Origin: an uncultured Flavobacteriaceae bacterium
Lineage (GTDB): Bacteria; Bacteroidota; Bacteroidia; Flavobacteriales; Flavobacteriaceae
Length of the DNA: 64,000 bases
Assembly (NCBI GenBank): GCA_938011315.1
Contig: CALLUG010000001.1
Coordinates: forward strand, 1-64,000
Direction: 5' to 3'
How positions within the stretch are numbered: position 1 is the first letter of the stretch; the number at the start of each line of letters is the position of its first letter. The notes beneath the pieces were generated by a model. That model saw nothing but the letters and a program-made list of their open reading frames with translations, had not been told where the DNA came from and ran no database searches. This document shows, one piece after another, positions 44,795 through 55,084 of the stretch. The translations under genes and the position numbers were made by a program.

Positions 44795-45754
44795 TTATAT
44801 TTTATGCAATAATTTAGAAATTTCGTCTAGTTTAGGAGTTAAAATAACTTCAATGCGCCTATTTTTTGCTTTTCCTTCTGCGGTAGTGTTGCTTGCAATA
44901 GGGGCAAATTCTCCTCGTCCTGCTGCGGTTAAATTTTCGGCATTAATATTAGCATTTTCTCTTAAAATAGTAACAATTGCAGTTGCTCTTTTAGTCGATA
45001 AATCCCAATTGCCTTTAATTTGTCCTGTTCCTCCATAAGGAACATTATCGGTATGTCCTTCAATTAAAACGGCAATTTCTGGGTTGTTCCCTAGTACGTT
45101 ACCTAGTTGCTGTACTGCTTTTCTGCCTTCATTGCCAACCGTCCAACTGCCAGAGTTAAATAACAGTTTATTTTCTAAGGAAACATAAACTTTTCCGTTA
45201 CGTTGTTCAATGGTTAAACCTTTGCCTTCGAAGTCTGTTAATGCTTTAGAAATTGCATTTTTGAGGTTGGTTAGTGCCGCGTCTTTTGCTGCAATAACGC
45301 TTTCGAGTTCTGCGATACGTTGAGAGCCGTTTTCGAGTTCTTCTTTTAGTTTGTTTAATCTATTATTTTCATTGGCTAGAGCTTGCTCTTTGGCTTCTAA
45401 TTGTGCTAGCAGTTCTCTATTTTTTTTAGAATTCTCGGCAATTGCCGATGAGCTATTTTCTTCTAAAGCTTTATAAGATGCTTGTAAGTTATCATAATTT
45501 GTTTTTGTGGCATCGTAGTCAGCTTGTAATTGATTTCGTTGCGCCAGGGTAGTTTGGTAATCTTTTTTTAGTTGTTCTAACTCGTTTTCTGCTTTAGTTT
45601 TTGCAGATAAAAGTAGTTCATTGTCTTGAGACAGTTGTTTGTTTTCTTCTTTTAAAGTTGTGTATTTTCCTTCTAATTCTTTATAAACTTTAGGAGACAC
45701 ACAGGAGCTTAACATTATCGTAATTAGACCTAGGCATATTATTTTTTTTATCAT
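44795..45754 (-). CDS. OmpA-family lipoprotein with coiled coil
   Basis: A 319-aa envelope protein. The lipobox is LSSC after MIKKIICLGLITIM, giving Cys18 as anchor. Residues about 25-170 are a long heptad-rich coiled coil (KTKAENELEQLKKDYQTTLA). The C-terminal OmpA domain (about 185-310) holds the peptidoglycan-binding segment IEGHTDNVPYGG and RAEFAPIAS-like region ending NRRIEVILTPK. It should tie the outer membrane to the cell wall. xth is 10 bases upstream. Confidence 0.93.
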   Translation of the reverse strand: MIKKIICLGLITIMLSSCVSPKVYKELEGKYTTLKEENKQLSQDNELLLSAKTKAENELEQLKKDYQTTLAQRNQLQADYDATKTNYDNLQASYKALEENSSSAIAENSKKNRELLAQLEAKEQALANENNRLNKLKEELENGSQRIAELESVIAAKDAALTNLKNAISKALTDFEGKGLTIEQRNGKVYVSLENKLLFNSGSWTVGNEGRKAVQQLGNVLGNNPEIAVLIEGHTDNVPYGGTGQIKGNWDLSTKRATAIVTILRENANINAENLTAAGRGEFAPIASNTTAEGKAKNRRIEVILTPKLDEISKLLHKI

Positions 45755-45764
45755 GATTTTGGTT

Positions 45765-46523
45765 TTAGTGTGTTTCTAATAAAATTGGACAGTGATCACT
45801 ATGTACTGCGTCAGACAGTATAACGGCTCTTTTTAGTTTTTCTTGTAAGGGTTGTGATGCCATAGCATAATCTAATCGCCAGCCTTTATTATTTGCCCTA
45901 GAGTTAGCACGATAACTCCACCATGTATATTGTTGAAGGTCTTTATTTAAGTATCGAAATGAGTCAATAAACCCACTAGCAATAAACGTCGTTAACCACT
46001 CTCGTTCTTCTGGCAAAAACCCAGAAACACCTTTCATTTTAGGATTATGAATATCGATGGCTTCATGACAAATATTATAATCGCCACAAACTACTAGGTT
46101 TGGAATTTCGTTTTTTAGTGAAGATAGATAGTCTAGAATATCATCCATATACTTAAACTTAAAATCTAATCTAGCATCATTACTTCCAGAGGGGAGGTAC
46201 ATACTCATCACGGAAATATCGTTATAATCTACACGAATGTTTCGTCCTTCAAAATCCATTGCTTCAATACCTGTACCATACGCAACGTGATTGGGTTCTT
46301 TTTTGCATAGTATGGCAACGCCACTGTATCCTTTTTTTTGTGCGCTAAACCAATAATTGTAGTTATACCCTGCTTCTTCAAACACACTGAGATCTAATTG
46401 CTCTTTTTGTGCTTTAGTTTCTTGTAAGCAAAGTACATCTGGATTTGCACTTATTAACCAATCGATAAACCCTTTTTTTAGTGCTGCTCTAATTCCGTTA
46501 ACATTGTAGGATATAATTTTCAT
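45765..46523 (-). CDS. xth: Exodeoxyribonuclease III
   Basis: A 252-aa AP endonuclease and 3'-5' exonuclease of base excision repair. The motifs are SYNVNGIRAAL (about 4-14), LCLQETKA (about 31), GDYNICHEAIDIHNP (about 147) and the catalytic HSDHCPI at the end. It heads a minus-strand run with the OmpA lipoprotein. Confidence 0.95.
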   Translation of the reverse strand: MKIISYNVNGIRAALKKGFIDWLISANPDVLCLQETKAQKEQLDLSVFEEAGYNYNYWFSAQKKGYSGVAILCKKEPNHVAYGTGIEAMDFEGRNIRVDYNDISVMSMYLPSGSNDARLDFKFKYMDDILDYLSSLKNEIPNLVVCGDYNICHEAIDIHNPKMKGVSGFLPEEREWLTTFIASGFIDSFRYLNKDLQQYTWWSYRANSRANNKGWRLDYAMASQPLQEKLKRAVILSDAVHSDHCPILLETH

Positions 46524-46656
46524 ACTATTTATAAACTTTAAGAAAATAATTTTAGCTAAAATAAATAATACTCTAATTTTATGCCATTAATTTATAGACG
46601 ATTTAACTAAAACTGTCAACAAACTATAGGCTGTTATTTTTAGTAAATTAAATACA

Positions 46657-49600
46657 ATGAAGATAACCATTACACTGCTTATTTTTTTAATTAGTTTTTG
46701 TGCTTTTTCACAGCGTGTTCCTTCTAGTATTAGAACAAAAAAAGTAGCTGCAAAAAATCGTATTTTAATTGATAGTTTGAGTATTAACCCCAGTTACTTT
46801 GTTATAAAAAACAACAATGGTGTTGTAATAGACACTTCGCTCTACAGGGTCAACTTTTCCAAAGCAACGTTAACATTAAAAACAGCATTAATAACTGATA
46901 CGCTTATTATTGAGTATTTGCGCTTTCCTAGGTTTTTGACCAAAACGTATAAGCAGCTAGATGAAGCACGGATAGTTAAAAACACAAATAATTTAGATAA
47001 GTTATACAAATTATCGCGGCCTAACACCACACGTACATTTAAACCCTTTGATGGACTTAACACCTCTGGGAGTATCTCTAGAGGAGTTACCATTGGAAAC
47101 AACCAAAACTCTGTTGTTAATAGTGAGTTGGATTTGCAAATTACAGGAAAATTAAACGATAAGGTGTCATTGCGAGCCTCGATACAAGATGCTAATATCC
47201 CGTTGCAAGAGCGTGGGTTTTCGCAGCGGCTAGATGAGTTTGACCAAGTATTTATAGAGTTACTTAGTAAAAACTGGAACATTAGAGCAGGAGATATTGA
47301 TCTTCAGAAAACAAATTCAATTTTTGGAAATTTTTCTAAACGTGTACAAGGTCTTAATGTCAATGCGTCTCTATTGCATAAGAACGCTAGTACAAAACTG
47401 TTTGCCTCGGGAGCTTTAGTTCGAGGTCAGTTTGGTAGAAGTCAGTTTACCGCACAAGAAGGCAACCAAGGGCCTTATAAGTTGGAGGGGCCAAACGGCG
47501 AGTTATTTGTTCTTATAGTTTCTGGAAGCGAAACTGTTTATGTAAATGGTGTTGCGCTATCGCGTGGCGAAGACAAAGATTATGTCATTAATTACAACGC
47601 AGGGGAGCTTGTGTTTAATGCTACTTTTCCTGTAACCTCAGAAATGCGTGTTACTGTAGATTATCAGTTTACTGAGCGTAATTTTTCACGATTCATTGCT
47701 TACGGAGGTGGGTATCACACTACTGAAAAATTAAAAATTGGGGTTTCTGTATATAGCGAAACCGATGCTAGAAACCAACCTTTACAACAAAACTTATCTC
47801 AAGAGCAAGTGCAGTTGCTAGAGCTTGCAGGCGATGATAGGGAGTTAATGACAGCCCCTTCTGCAGTTGCTCAATCTTTTGATGAGAATAGAATTTTGTA
47901 TCGTAAAGACATTATAGGAGTCCAAGAGGTATTTGTATTTTCTAACAATCCAGACGATGAATTGTTCGATGTACGGTTTACTTTAGTAGGAGACAACCAA
48001 GGCGATTATGTTTTAACAAACAATAACGCAATAGCTAATGTTTTTGAGTTTATCGCGCCAATAGCTGGTGTGCCTCAAGGCAATTTTGCGCCAGTAACAC
48101 AGTTGGTTTCACCCGTTAAATTACAGGTAGCTGTAGTTAACGGAACGTACACGCCTACAAAACAAACAACAATTAGCTTTGAAACTGCAGCAAGTATAAA
48201 CGATTTGAATTTATTTTCGAGCTTAGATGACGAGGATAATACTGGATTTGCAGCCGATTTTAAAATTAATCAAACCCTTATAAAAAAAGATAGTCTCTGG
48301 GCTTTAACGGCTTTTGCTAATAGCACTTTTGTGCAAGATAATTTTAAAACGATAGAACAATTATACAATGTGGAGTTTAATCGCGATTGGAATATTAATA
48401 CCCCCCTTGGAAATCAGTCGCTTATTAATACAGGGGTTGAGTTGCATCATAATCAAGGTGGGCTTGTAAAGTATCATTTTGAGCATTTAAATTACGCTCA
48501 AAATTTTAATGGAAATAAGCATAGTGTATCTGCCAATTTTGGATTTAAAAAACTTAATATTTTTTCTAATTCTAGTGTTTTAAATGCAACGTCTAACAGT
48601 AGTAATTCTAGATTTTTAAGATCGTACAATCGCTTTATCTATACACAAGGCAAGTCTTGGCTTGGCGCAAAATTTGCCTTAGAGTCTAACGAGCAGCGCT
48701 TAGGTAGTAACGACTCATTAACAGGGTTGAGTCAAAAATTTAGAGCCTATGAAACTTTTGCAGGACTTGGCGATAGCACAAAAGTATTTTTTAAATTAGG
48801 ATACAAAAACAGAGTTAATGATAGTGTAAGAAACAATCGTTTACAGAGTGTAAACACCTCTAACACCTATTATTTAGACACCAAATTATTTCAAAACTCG
48901 AACACTAATTTGTCACTTTATGTTAACTATAGAGTTTTAAAAAACAACGACACAACTCTAGTTAATGAGCAATCGCTTAACTCTAGATTACAATACAGCC
49001 AAAAACTTATAAACCGCTTGTTACTTTGGAATACTGTTTTTGAAACGAACTCTGGCACGTTGCCACAACAAGAATTTACGTTTGTAGAGGTCGATCCTGG
49101 TCAAGGTGTTTTTCAATTTATAGATTTTAACGAAAATGGAATTCGAGAGTTAGATGAGTTTGAAACAGCTACGTTTCAAGATCAAGCTAATTTTATTCGT
49201 GTATTTTTACCGAATCAAGTATTTATACAAACGCATCAAAACAGGTTAAGCCAAACCCTTACATTTAACCCAAAACATTGGGAATTATCAAAACATGGGG
49301 TTAAAAAGTTCTGGTCTCATTTTCACAACCAAACATCATATTTAATAGATAGACGCATAAGACGTAATGGCAATAACTTTAATGTTAATCCTTTTCAAAC
49401 TAACGCAGAAAACCAATTGGGTTTACAATTAAACATTCGTAATGTGCTGTTTTTTAACAGAGGGCTGCAACGATACACAAGCTCTTATACTTACCTGTCT
49501 AATAAATCTCAGAATGTGCTGTCGATAGGATTTGTAGAAAATGAATTGACAAGTCATCAACTTAATTTTAATCATAAATTTGCAACCCATTGGCTTTTTA

Positions 49601-50064
49601 GCCTTGCATCTAGTTTTGAAGTAAATCAAAGCAATACTGAAAATTTTGCAAATAGAAATTTCAGTTTAGACCAAACTGAAATAGCCCCTAGGTTATCTTA
49701 TTTGTTAAACGACAATACACAATTTAACTTATTTTACAGTAATAGCACGAAAGACAACACGTTGGGAATGGAATCTCTTAATCAACAAAATTTGGGACTT
49801 TCCTTTTCTTTTGCAAATGCACAAAAAGCAGCAATAAGTGGGGAGTTTAATTTTTTCTCTAACGATTTTTTAGGCAATGCTAATACGCCTGTCGGATTTC
49901 AAATATTAGAAGGATTACAGCCTGGAAGGAATTTTACATGGCGTTTATTGGCTCAAAAAAAGTTGACTAAATTTTTAGATTTAAACCTAAATTATTTGGG
50001 TAGAAAATCCGAAAATAGCCGTACAATACACACAGGTACAATACAGTTAAAAGCATATTTTTAA
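46657..50064 (+). CDS. Large outer-membrane beta-barrel protein (unknown function)
   Basis: A 1135-aa protein with signal peptide MKITITLLIFLISFCAFSQ. It is a known-looking but unnamed flavobacterial envelope protein. After a short N-terminal domain comes SGSISRGVTIGNNQNSVVNS (about 139-158) and strands such as DKVSLRASIQDANIPLQERG; the rest is long runs of alternating aromatic/polar strands as in outer-membrane barrels. The end TIQLKAYF has a terminal Phe. Near residue 828 IDFNENGIRELDEFETA looks like a calcium-binding EF/dockerin-type loop. It stands alone between xth and asd. Function is not known. Confidence 0.8.
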   Translation: MKITITLLIFLISFCAFSQRVPSSIRTKKVAAKNRILIDSLSINPSYFVIKNNNGVVIDTSLYRVNFSKATLTLKTALITDTLIIEYLRFPRFLTKTYKQLDEARIVKNTNNLDKLYKLSRPNTTRTFKPFDGLNTSGSISRGVTIGNNQNSVVNSELDLQITGKLNDKVSLRASIQDANIPLQERGFSQRLDEFDQVFIELLSKNWNIRAGDIDLQKTNSIFGNFSKRVQGLNVNASLLHKNASTKLFASGALVRGQFGRSQFTAQEGNQGPYKLEGPNGELFVLIVSGSETVYVNGVALSRGEDKDYVINYNAGELVFNATFPVTSEMRVTVDYQFTERNFSRFIAYGGGYHTTEKLKIGVSVYSETDARNQPLQQNLSQEQVQLLELAGDDRELMTAPSAVAQSFDENRILYRKDIIGVQEVFVFSNNPDDELFDVRFTLVGDNQGDYVLTNNNAIANVFEFIAPIAGVPQGNFAPVTQLVSPVKLQVAVVNGTYTPTKQTTISFETAASINDLNLFSSLDDEDNTGFAADFKINQTLIKKDSLWALTAFANSTFVQDNFKTIEQLYNVEFNRDWNINTPLGNQSLINTGVELHHNQGGLVKYHFEHLNYAQNFNGNKHSVSANFGFKKLNIFSNSSVLNATSNSSNSRFLRSYNRFIYTQGKSWLGAKFALESNEQRLGSNDSLTGLSQKFRAYETFAGLGDSTKVFFKLGYKNRVNDSVRNNRLQSVNTSNTYYLDTKLFQNSNTNLSLYVNYRVLKNNDTTLVNEQSLNSRLQYSQKLINRLLLWNTVFETNSGTLPQQEFTFVEVDPGQGVFQFIDFNENGIRELDEFETATFQDQANFIRVFLPNQVFIQTHQNRLSQTLTFNPKHWELSKHGVKKFWSHFHNQTSYLIDRRIRRNGNNFNVNPFQTNAENQLGLQLNIRNVLFFNRGLQRYTSSYTYLSNKSQNVLSIGFVENELTSHQLNFNHKFATHWLFSLASSFEVNQSNTENFANRNFSLDQTEIAPRLSYLLNDNTQFNLFYSNSTKDNTLGMESLNQQNLGLSFSFANAQKAAISGEFNFFSNDFLGNANTPVGFQILEGLQPGRNFTWRLLAQKKLTKFLDLNLNYLGRKSENSRTIHTGTIQLKAYF

Positions 50065-50098
50065 TTTCAGAATTTCTTTTTCCAAGGTTAAACTAGCA

Positions 50099-51088
50099 TT
50101 ACACCAAATTGTGTTGTACTAAATACTCGGCAATTTGTACGGTATTAGTTGCTGCACCTTTTCTCAAGTTATCACTTACAATCCACATATTGAGGGAGTT
50201 GGGCTGCGATTCGTCTCGCCTAAGCCTTCCTACAAACACCTCATCTTTATCCTTAGCGTATATGGGCATAGGATAGGTGTTTGTATCGATATTATCTTGT
50301 ACAACAACCCCAGGAGTGTCGTTTAGCAAATGACGTACTGTGCTTAAATCAAAATCGGTTTTAAAAGCAACATTTACAGACTCGCTATGTCCACCAGAGG
50401 TAGGTATTCTAACGGCTGTGGCAGTTATTGCGATGCTTCTGTCGTCAAGAATTTTTTGAGTTTCTCTTACAAGCTTCATTTCTTCCTTAGTGTAGCCATT
50501 CTCTTCAAACACATCGCAGTGTGGTAAGGCGTTTTCATAAATTGGATAAGGATAAGCCATTTCACCCTTAACGCCTGTCATTTCATTTTTTAGCTGCTGT
50601 ACTGCTTTTACCCCTGTACCTGTTATAGATTGATAGGTAGAAATAACCAAACGTTTAATGCTGTATAGTTTATGTAATGATGATAAGGCTAATACCATTT
50701 GTATGGTAGAGCAATTAGGGTTGGCAATAATTTTGTTAGCTTTTGTTAGTTGCGTTGCGTTAATTTCTGGAACTACTAAAGGTATGGTGTGATCCATTCT
50801 CCATGCAGAAGAATTGTCTATTACCGTAGTTCCTACTTTTGCAAATTTGGGAGCCCACTCTAGAGATGTACTACTTCCTGCAGAAAACAAGGCTATACTT
50901 GGTTGTTTTGCAATAGCAGTTGCTAAATCTACAATGGTATAGGTCTTATTTTTAAAAACGATTGTTTTTCCTACACTACGCTCTGATGCCACTGGGATTA
51001 GCTCCGAAACAGGAAAGTTTCGTTCTTCCAAGATTGTTAGCATTACAGTACCTACTAAACCTGTAGCACCTATAACAGCAATTTTCAT
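50099..51088 (-). CDS. asd: Aspartate-semialdehyde dehydrogenase
   Basis: A 329-aa NADP enzyme of the lysine/threonine/methionine pathway. The nucleotide loop is GATGLVGTVML (about 7-17), the active-site Cys is in IANPNCSTIQM (about 124), and the catalytic His in TSGGHSESVNV (about 232). It converges with the outer-membrane protein gene, 34 bp apart. It has its own promoter element at 51109. Confidence 0.96.
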   Translation of the reverse strand: MKIAVIGATGLVGTVMLTILEERNFPVSELIPVASERSVGKTIVFKNKTYTIVDLATAIAKQPSIALFSAGSSTSLEWAPKFAKVGTTVIDNSSAWRMDHTIPLVVPEINATQLTKANKIIANPNCSTIQMVLALSSLHKLYSIKRLVISTYQSITGTGVKAVQQLKNEMTGVKGEMAYPYPIYENALPHCDVFEENGYTKEEMKLVRETQKILDDRSIAITATAVRIPTSGGHSESVNVAFKTDFDLSTVRHLLNDTPGVVVQDNIDTNTYPMPIYAKDKDEVFVGRLRRDESQPNSLNMWIVSDNLRKGAATNTVQIAEYLVQHNLV

Positions 51089-51108
51089 ATATCTATATTA
51101 TTTTTATA

Positions 51109-51116
51109 CAAAAATA
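51109..51116 (-). promoter_or_regulatory. -7 element of asd promoter
   Basis: On the minus strand TATTTTTG matches TANNTTTG and lies 20 bases before the asd ATG, downstream of the mscL terminator. Confidence 0.5.
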
Positions 51117-51142
51117 AATATAATACGTTTAGCGTTGAACAT

Positions 51143-51176
51143 AAAAAAGCACCTCTTTACTAATAGAGATGCTTTT
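51143..51176 (-). terminator. Rho-independent terminator of mscL
   Basis: On the minus strand AAAGCATCTCT pairs with AGAGGTGCTTT (one G-U wobble) and is followed by six T. It separates mscL from asd. Confidence 0.8.
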
Positions 51177-51218
51177 AATACAAATATATTGGTTGGTTAT
51201 ATATTTTTGGTTTAAATT

Positions 51219-51620
51219 TTACTTTTTAAGTAAGTCTCTTATTTCTGACAATAATTCATTATCTGATGGTCCTGCAGGTGCAGCTGGTGCAGGAGGTGTT
51301 TTTGTTTTATTATAAGCTTTTATAATTACAAACATAACCAAACCTACAATTAATAAGTTGATAATTGTATTTACCCAAGCACCCCATAAAATAGCATTTT
51401 CTGGAGTTGCAACAACACCTGCGGCGTCGACTACAGCTTCGTCAAGAACAATTTTTAATTGTGAAAAATCTGTTCCTCCTGTAAAGTGCCCTACAATAGG
51501 CATAATAATACTATTTACAAATCCATTAACCACTAGGCCAATTGCAGTTGCCATAATAACAGCCACGGCAAATTCTACCACGCCGCCAGTCATTATAAAT
51601 GCTCTAAACTCTTTTAACAT
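51219..51620 (-). CDS. mscL: Large-conductance mechanosensitive channel
   Basis: A 133-aa pentameric inner-membrane channel that opens under hypo-osmotic stress. TM1 (FAVAVIMATAIGLVVNGFV, about 17-35) and TM2 (about 74-96, INLLIVGLVMFVIIKAYN) are clear, with the N-terminal FRAFIMTGGVVEFAVAVI. A Pro/Ala linker leads to the C-terminal helix DNELLSEIRDLLKK. It has a terminator. Confidence 0.96.
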   Translation of the reverse strand: MLKEFRAFIMTGGVVEFAVAVIMATAIGLVVNGFVNSIIMPIVGHFTGGTDFSQLKIVLDEAVVDAAGVVATPENAILWGAWVNTIINLLIVGLVMFVIIKAYNKTKTPPAPAAPAGPSDNELLSEIRDLLKK

Positions 51621-51700
51621 AATTATCTATTTTTAGTTATTTTATGCCGCCAATTTAGTTAATTTTTTTAACTATTAAATTAAAAATTACTTTTTTATTG

Positions 51701-52813
51701 CTATTTATCTCGATAAAATATTCGTTTTACACGTTGAGATATACTTGCTAATATTTCGTAGCTAATTGTATTTATAGGATTTGCAAGGTTTTCAATAGTA
51801 TGTGTGGTGTCAAATATAATAACTTCATCACCCTCTTTACAACTAATTTCTGTAATGTTTACCATAATCATGTCCATACAAACATTACCAATTATTACTG
51901 CTTTTTTTTGGTTTATGTATACAAATCCTTTTCCGTTTCCTAGCTGACGTGTTATGCCGTCGGCATGTCCTATAGGGATGGTTGCTATTTTTTGAGGGCT
52001 ATTACTTTTGTAGGCACGGTTATACCCTACGGTATCTCCTTTTTGAATGTAATGAATTTGAGAAATTACAGATTTTAAGGTTGCAATTGGTTTTAAGTTT
52101 TTATTTTGTATTTCAGAATTTCCAAAGCCGTATAAGCCAATTCCGCTACGTACCATATTGAAATGTGCTTCTGGATAGTTTAATAACCCTGAAGTATTGC
52201 ATAAATGCAGTAAGGGTTTATGCTGGAGTTGTTGCGACAGCATATGTGCAACGTTTGTAAATGTTTTAATTTGTGTTTTTGTAAACTCAATTTCGTTAAT
52301 ATCCTCACTGGCAGCTAAGTGCGAAAAAATGCCTTTTAGATGTATTGCTTTAGTGTTTTGAAGTGTTTTGAGTAATTCACCACAGTCATTTTTGGAAAAC
52401 CCTATCCGATTTAGTCCTGTATTAAGTTTTATGTGTACTGGGTAATTTGTTTTATGTTCTTTGTCGAGAATGCTTATAAACTCGTTTAAAATATTAAACT
52501 GATATAAGCTAGGTTCTAAACAATATGCGATAAGTTGTTTTAAGTTTACTGCTTGTGGGTGTAGCACTAAAATGGGAGTAGTAATTCCTGCCTTTCTTAA
52601 TGCAACTCCTTCGCTCGTATATGCTACCGAAAAATAATCTATGCCAAGTGTTTCTAAATATTTTGCAATTTCAATAGCATCACTGCCATATGCAAATGCT
52701 TTTACAACGGCCATAAATTTTGTGCTAGGCTGCAGTTTTGATTTTAAATACTTAAAATTTTGTTTTAAGGCACTTAGGTTTATTTCAAGTACGGTTTCTT
52801 TAGCTTTCGGCAT
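51701..52813 (-). CDS. alr: Alanine racemase
   Basis: A 370-aa PLP enzyme that makes D-alanine for peptidoglycan. The PLP lysine is in [11 protein letters not shown] (about 37-48; most others have KADAYG). The C-terminal domain holds GYNRAY (about 258) and [10 protein letters not shown] (about 308). The start overlaps the tdk stop by 14 bp, so the two are coupled. Confidence 0.94.
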   Translation of the reverse strand: MPKAKETVLEINLSALKQNFKYLKSKLQPSTKFMAVVKAFAYGSDAIEIAKYLETLGIDYFSVAYTSEGVALRKAGITTPILVLHPQAVNLKQLIAYCLEPSLYQFNILNEFISILDKEHKTNYPVHIKLNTGLNRIGFSKNDCGELLKTLQNTKAIHLKGIFSHLAASEDINEIEFTKTQIKTFTNVAHMLSQQLQHKPLLHLCNTSGLLNYPEAHFNMVRSGIGLYGFGNSEIQNKNLKPIATLKSVISQIHYIQKGDTVGYNRAYKSNSPQKIATIPIGHADGITRQLGNGKGFVYINQKKAVIIGNVCMDMIMVNITEISCKEGDEVIIFDTTHTIENLANPINTISYEILASISQRVKRIFYRDK

Positions 52814-53450
52814 TATGATTTGGTTTAGAAAGCGTTTTTTTAGTGCTATTAGTTTGTTCGTTCTTGAGATTAGATTTTTGCATTGCTTTGTAGTATGCAG
52901 CTCTGCTTAGGGGTTCATAGGCTTCAACTTCTCCGAGCATAACAAGGGTGTTGTTGTTGGATTTGCGGTAGCTATACTGCGCCAAGTTTCCTGTTTTGGT
53001 ACATACAGCGTGTACTTTGGTTACATACTCTGCCGTAGCCATTAAATTGGGCATTGGACCAAAAGGATTTCCTTTAAAATCCATATCTAACCCAGCAACA
53101 ATAACCCGAATGCCCTTGTTGGCTAGGTTGTTACAAACACGTACAATTTCGTTGTCAAAAAACTGTGCTTCGTCTATTCCAACCACGTCACAATTATCTG
53201 CCAAAATAGGAATGTTAGCAGCAGCAGGTACTGCTGTAGATAAAATTTGATTGTTGTCGTGCGATACGACGTTGTCTTGATCGTAACGAGTATCTATGGT
53301 AGGCTTAAATATTTCAACCTTTTGTTTAGCAAATTGCGCTCGTTTTAGCCTTCGGATTAGCTCCTCGGTTTTTCCAGAAAACATAGAGCCACAAATAACT
53401 TCTATCCAGCCAAACTGTTCTTTAGGATTTACTGTATTTTCAAGAAACAT
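52800..53450 (-). CDS. tdk: Thymidine kinase
   Basis: A 216-aa type II thymidine kinase of the salvage pathway. The P-loop is [18 protein letters not shown] (about 21-38), with the catalytic DEAQFFD (about 93-99) and the lasso region with CTKTGN (about 153). The zinc-binding cysteine set normally seen appears reduced: I see only single cysteines in this part. It overlaps alr. Confidence 0.93.
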   Translation of the reverse strand: MFLENTVNPKEQFGWIEVICGSMFSGKTEELIRRLKRAQFAKQKVEIFKPTIDTRYDQDNVVSHDNNQILSTAVPAAANIPILADNCDVVGIDEAQFFDNEIVRVCNNLANKGIRVIVAGLDMDFKGNPFGPMPNLMATAEYVTKVHAVCTKTGNLAQYSYRKSNNNTLVMLGEVEAYEPLSRAAYYKAMQKSNLKNEQTNSTKKTLSKPNHNAES

Positions 53451-53515
53451 GCTCTAGTGTTAGGGGGTTAACATAAATTTTGTTGTGTATAAAAGTACAA
53501 TAATTTTTGAGTACA

Positions 53516-54553
53516 TTAAGTATTATTTATGCACTCTATACCAGAGGCGATAAGTTGCCATTGTAAACGTAATTGATCGTCCCAAGGCATCGGTTTTATG
53601 TTTAGATTTTGCATTTCTTTAGTTAAGTTTGAAGCACTTAAATCTCCAGAAATTAATAAGGATTTCCATAATGAAAACTGAGCAGACCATTCTTGCAAAT
53701 AAGTATCTGGCCAAACCAAAGGGCGTTCTTTTTTAGGAAATAAAAATAAAGGCATCTCTGAAACTAAGCTCAAACAATCCCCTCCTAAACTGCGGATAGA
53801 CTCCATAGAGTTTGCGTGAAACTTATTCGCCATTTTAGGCTCGTTACGGTTTAGAAAATAATGCTGCATACCTTTAGCACTTGGGCAAGAACAAAATCCT
53901 TCTGCAATACGGTAAAACCCTTTTTCTCCATGTCTATCCAAATCGAATAAGTCATAACCTAAAGAGCTTGTTCTCTTTGCGCATTGTTGTTGTAAACTGT
54001 ATGTTTTATTTGCCCAAGCCCTATTAATTAAAAACCAAGCGCCATAGGCTTTTGCCATTCCATGAAGAGAAACATGGAGGTTAAATGGGGCTTTTGCAGT
54101 TTTCCAAAAATTGTAAACAGCAGTGTTTTCTGGACGTAAAGCAGCTATACGTTTATCAATTGGGTATCCAAATTCTAAGTCTTTGCCAGGGGGTTCCCTA
54201 ACAACATTTATAAGATACTTAGCCAAATCGGTATTTTTATCCTTATAACTATACCATTTTTTATTAACAAACTCACCGTCAGGATTAGTATGTGGTACGA
54301 TATACCAACTGTAGTTTTTTAGTAAGCTATTTGTTTTTGGTAAGTTAGATAGGTAAGATACGAGCTTTTTTAGTAATAATGGTCCAATAGGTTCATCGGC
54401 ATGATTTCCGGCAATTAAGCTTATGTTTTTTAAGCCTTTTCCAAATTTAAACCCTTGTATTGATCTTCCTTTAACAGAGGTTCCTATGGTGCAGCCTTCA
54501 ACAGCAACTAAGGGTTGTTTTAAGATTTCATTAATATGAGAATACAGAGTCAT
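53516..54553 (-). CDS. M14-family zinc carboxypeptidase-like protein
   Basis: A 345-aa protein. Zinc ligands are seen in AGNHADEPIGP (about 48-58, HxxE), and the third His in LHVSLHGMAKAYGAW (about 152-166). PHTNPDGEFVNKKW fits the substrate region of the M14 family. No signal peptide is visible, so it is probably cytoplasmic, perhaps cleaving a peptide or amide of a cell-wall fragment; the substrate is unknown. The catalytic Glu is likely in SEMPLFLFP (about 265). Confidence 0.85.
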   Translation of the reverse strand: MTLYSHINEILKQPLVAVEGCTIGTSVKGRSIQGFKFGKGLKNISLIAGNHADEPIGPLLLKKLVSYLSNLPKTNSLLKNYSWYIVPHTNPDGEFVNKKWYSYKDKNTDLAKYLINVVREPPGKDLEFGYPIDKRIAALRPENTAVYNFWKTAKAPFNLHVSLHGMAKAYGAWFLINRAWANKTYSLQQQCAKRTSSLGYDLFDLDRHGEKGFYRIAEGFCSCPSAKGMQHYFLNRNEPKMANKFHANSMESIRSLGGDCLSLVSEMPLFLFPKKERPLVWPDTYLQEWSAQFSLWKSLLISGDLSASNLTKEMQNLNIKPMPWDDQLRLQWQLIASGIECINNT

Positions 54554-54582
54554 AATGTTACGGCATGTTCACATTAATCTTG

Positions 54583-54993
54583 CTATAGTTTTCTGTCTGC
54601 CTCATTAATTTTATAATCATTAATACTTGCGTAGCGTTTTGTCATAAGACCATTAGAATCAAACTCCCAATTTTCATTTCCGTAAGCCCGAAACCATTGT
54701 CCTGCTTTATTTCGGTATTCATATTCAAATCGCACAGCAATTCTATTATTGTTATAAGCCCAAAGTTCTTTTTTTAGTTTGTAGTCGATTTCATTATTCC
54801 ATTTGTTTTCCAAAAAAGCACGAACTTCTTCTCTACCATTAATAAATTGGGATCGATTACGCCACTCAGTATCCACACTATAAGCCATAGCTACTTTTTC
54901 TGGATTTTTAGTGTTCCAAGCATCTTCTGCGGCTTGTATTTTTTGTTGTGCTGTTTGTAGTGTAAAGGGCGGTAAGGGTAGTTTTTGTTCCAT
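54583..54993 (-). CDS. DUF1348 (NTF2-like) family protein
   Basis: A 136-aa protein of the NTF2-like fold. The segment AAEDAWNTKNPEKVAMAYSVDTEWRNRSQFINGREEVRAFL (about 16-56) and RFEYEYRNKAGQWFRAYGNENWEF are typical of DUF1348. Many relatives are small enzymes or binding proteins; the ligand here is unknown. It lies 29 bases upstream of the M14 gene on the same strand. Confidence 0.88.
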   Translation of the reverse strand: MEQKLPLPPFTLQTAQQKIQAAEDAWNTKNPEKVAMAYSVDTEWRNRSQFINGREEVRAFLENKWNNEIDYKLKKELWAYNNNRIAVRFEYEYRNKAGQWFRAYGNENWEFDSNGLMTKRYASINDYKINEADRKL

Positions 54994-55084
54994 AATAGTT
55001 AATTACTATTGGCTACTAATTGTAAGGTTTAGAAATTAAAAAACTGCAATTGAATTGTTCTTAATTAGGCTCAATCTAATATTT

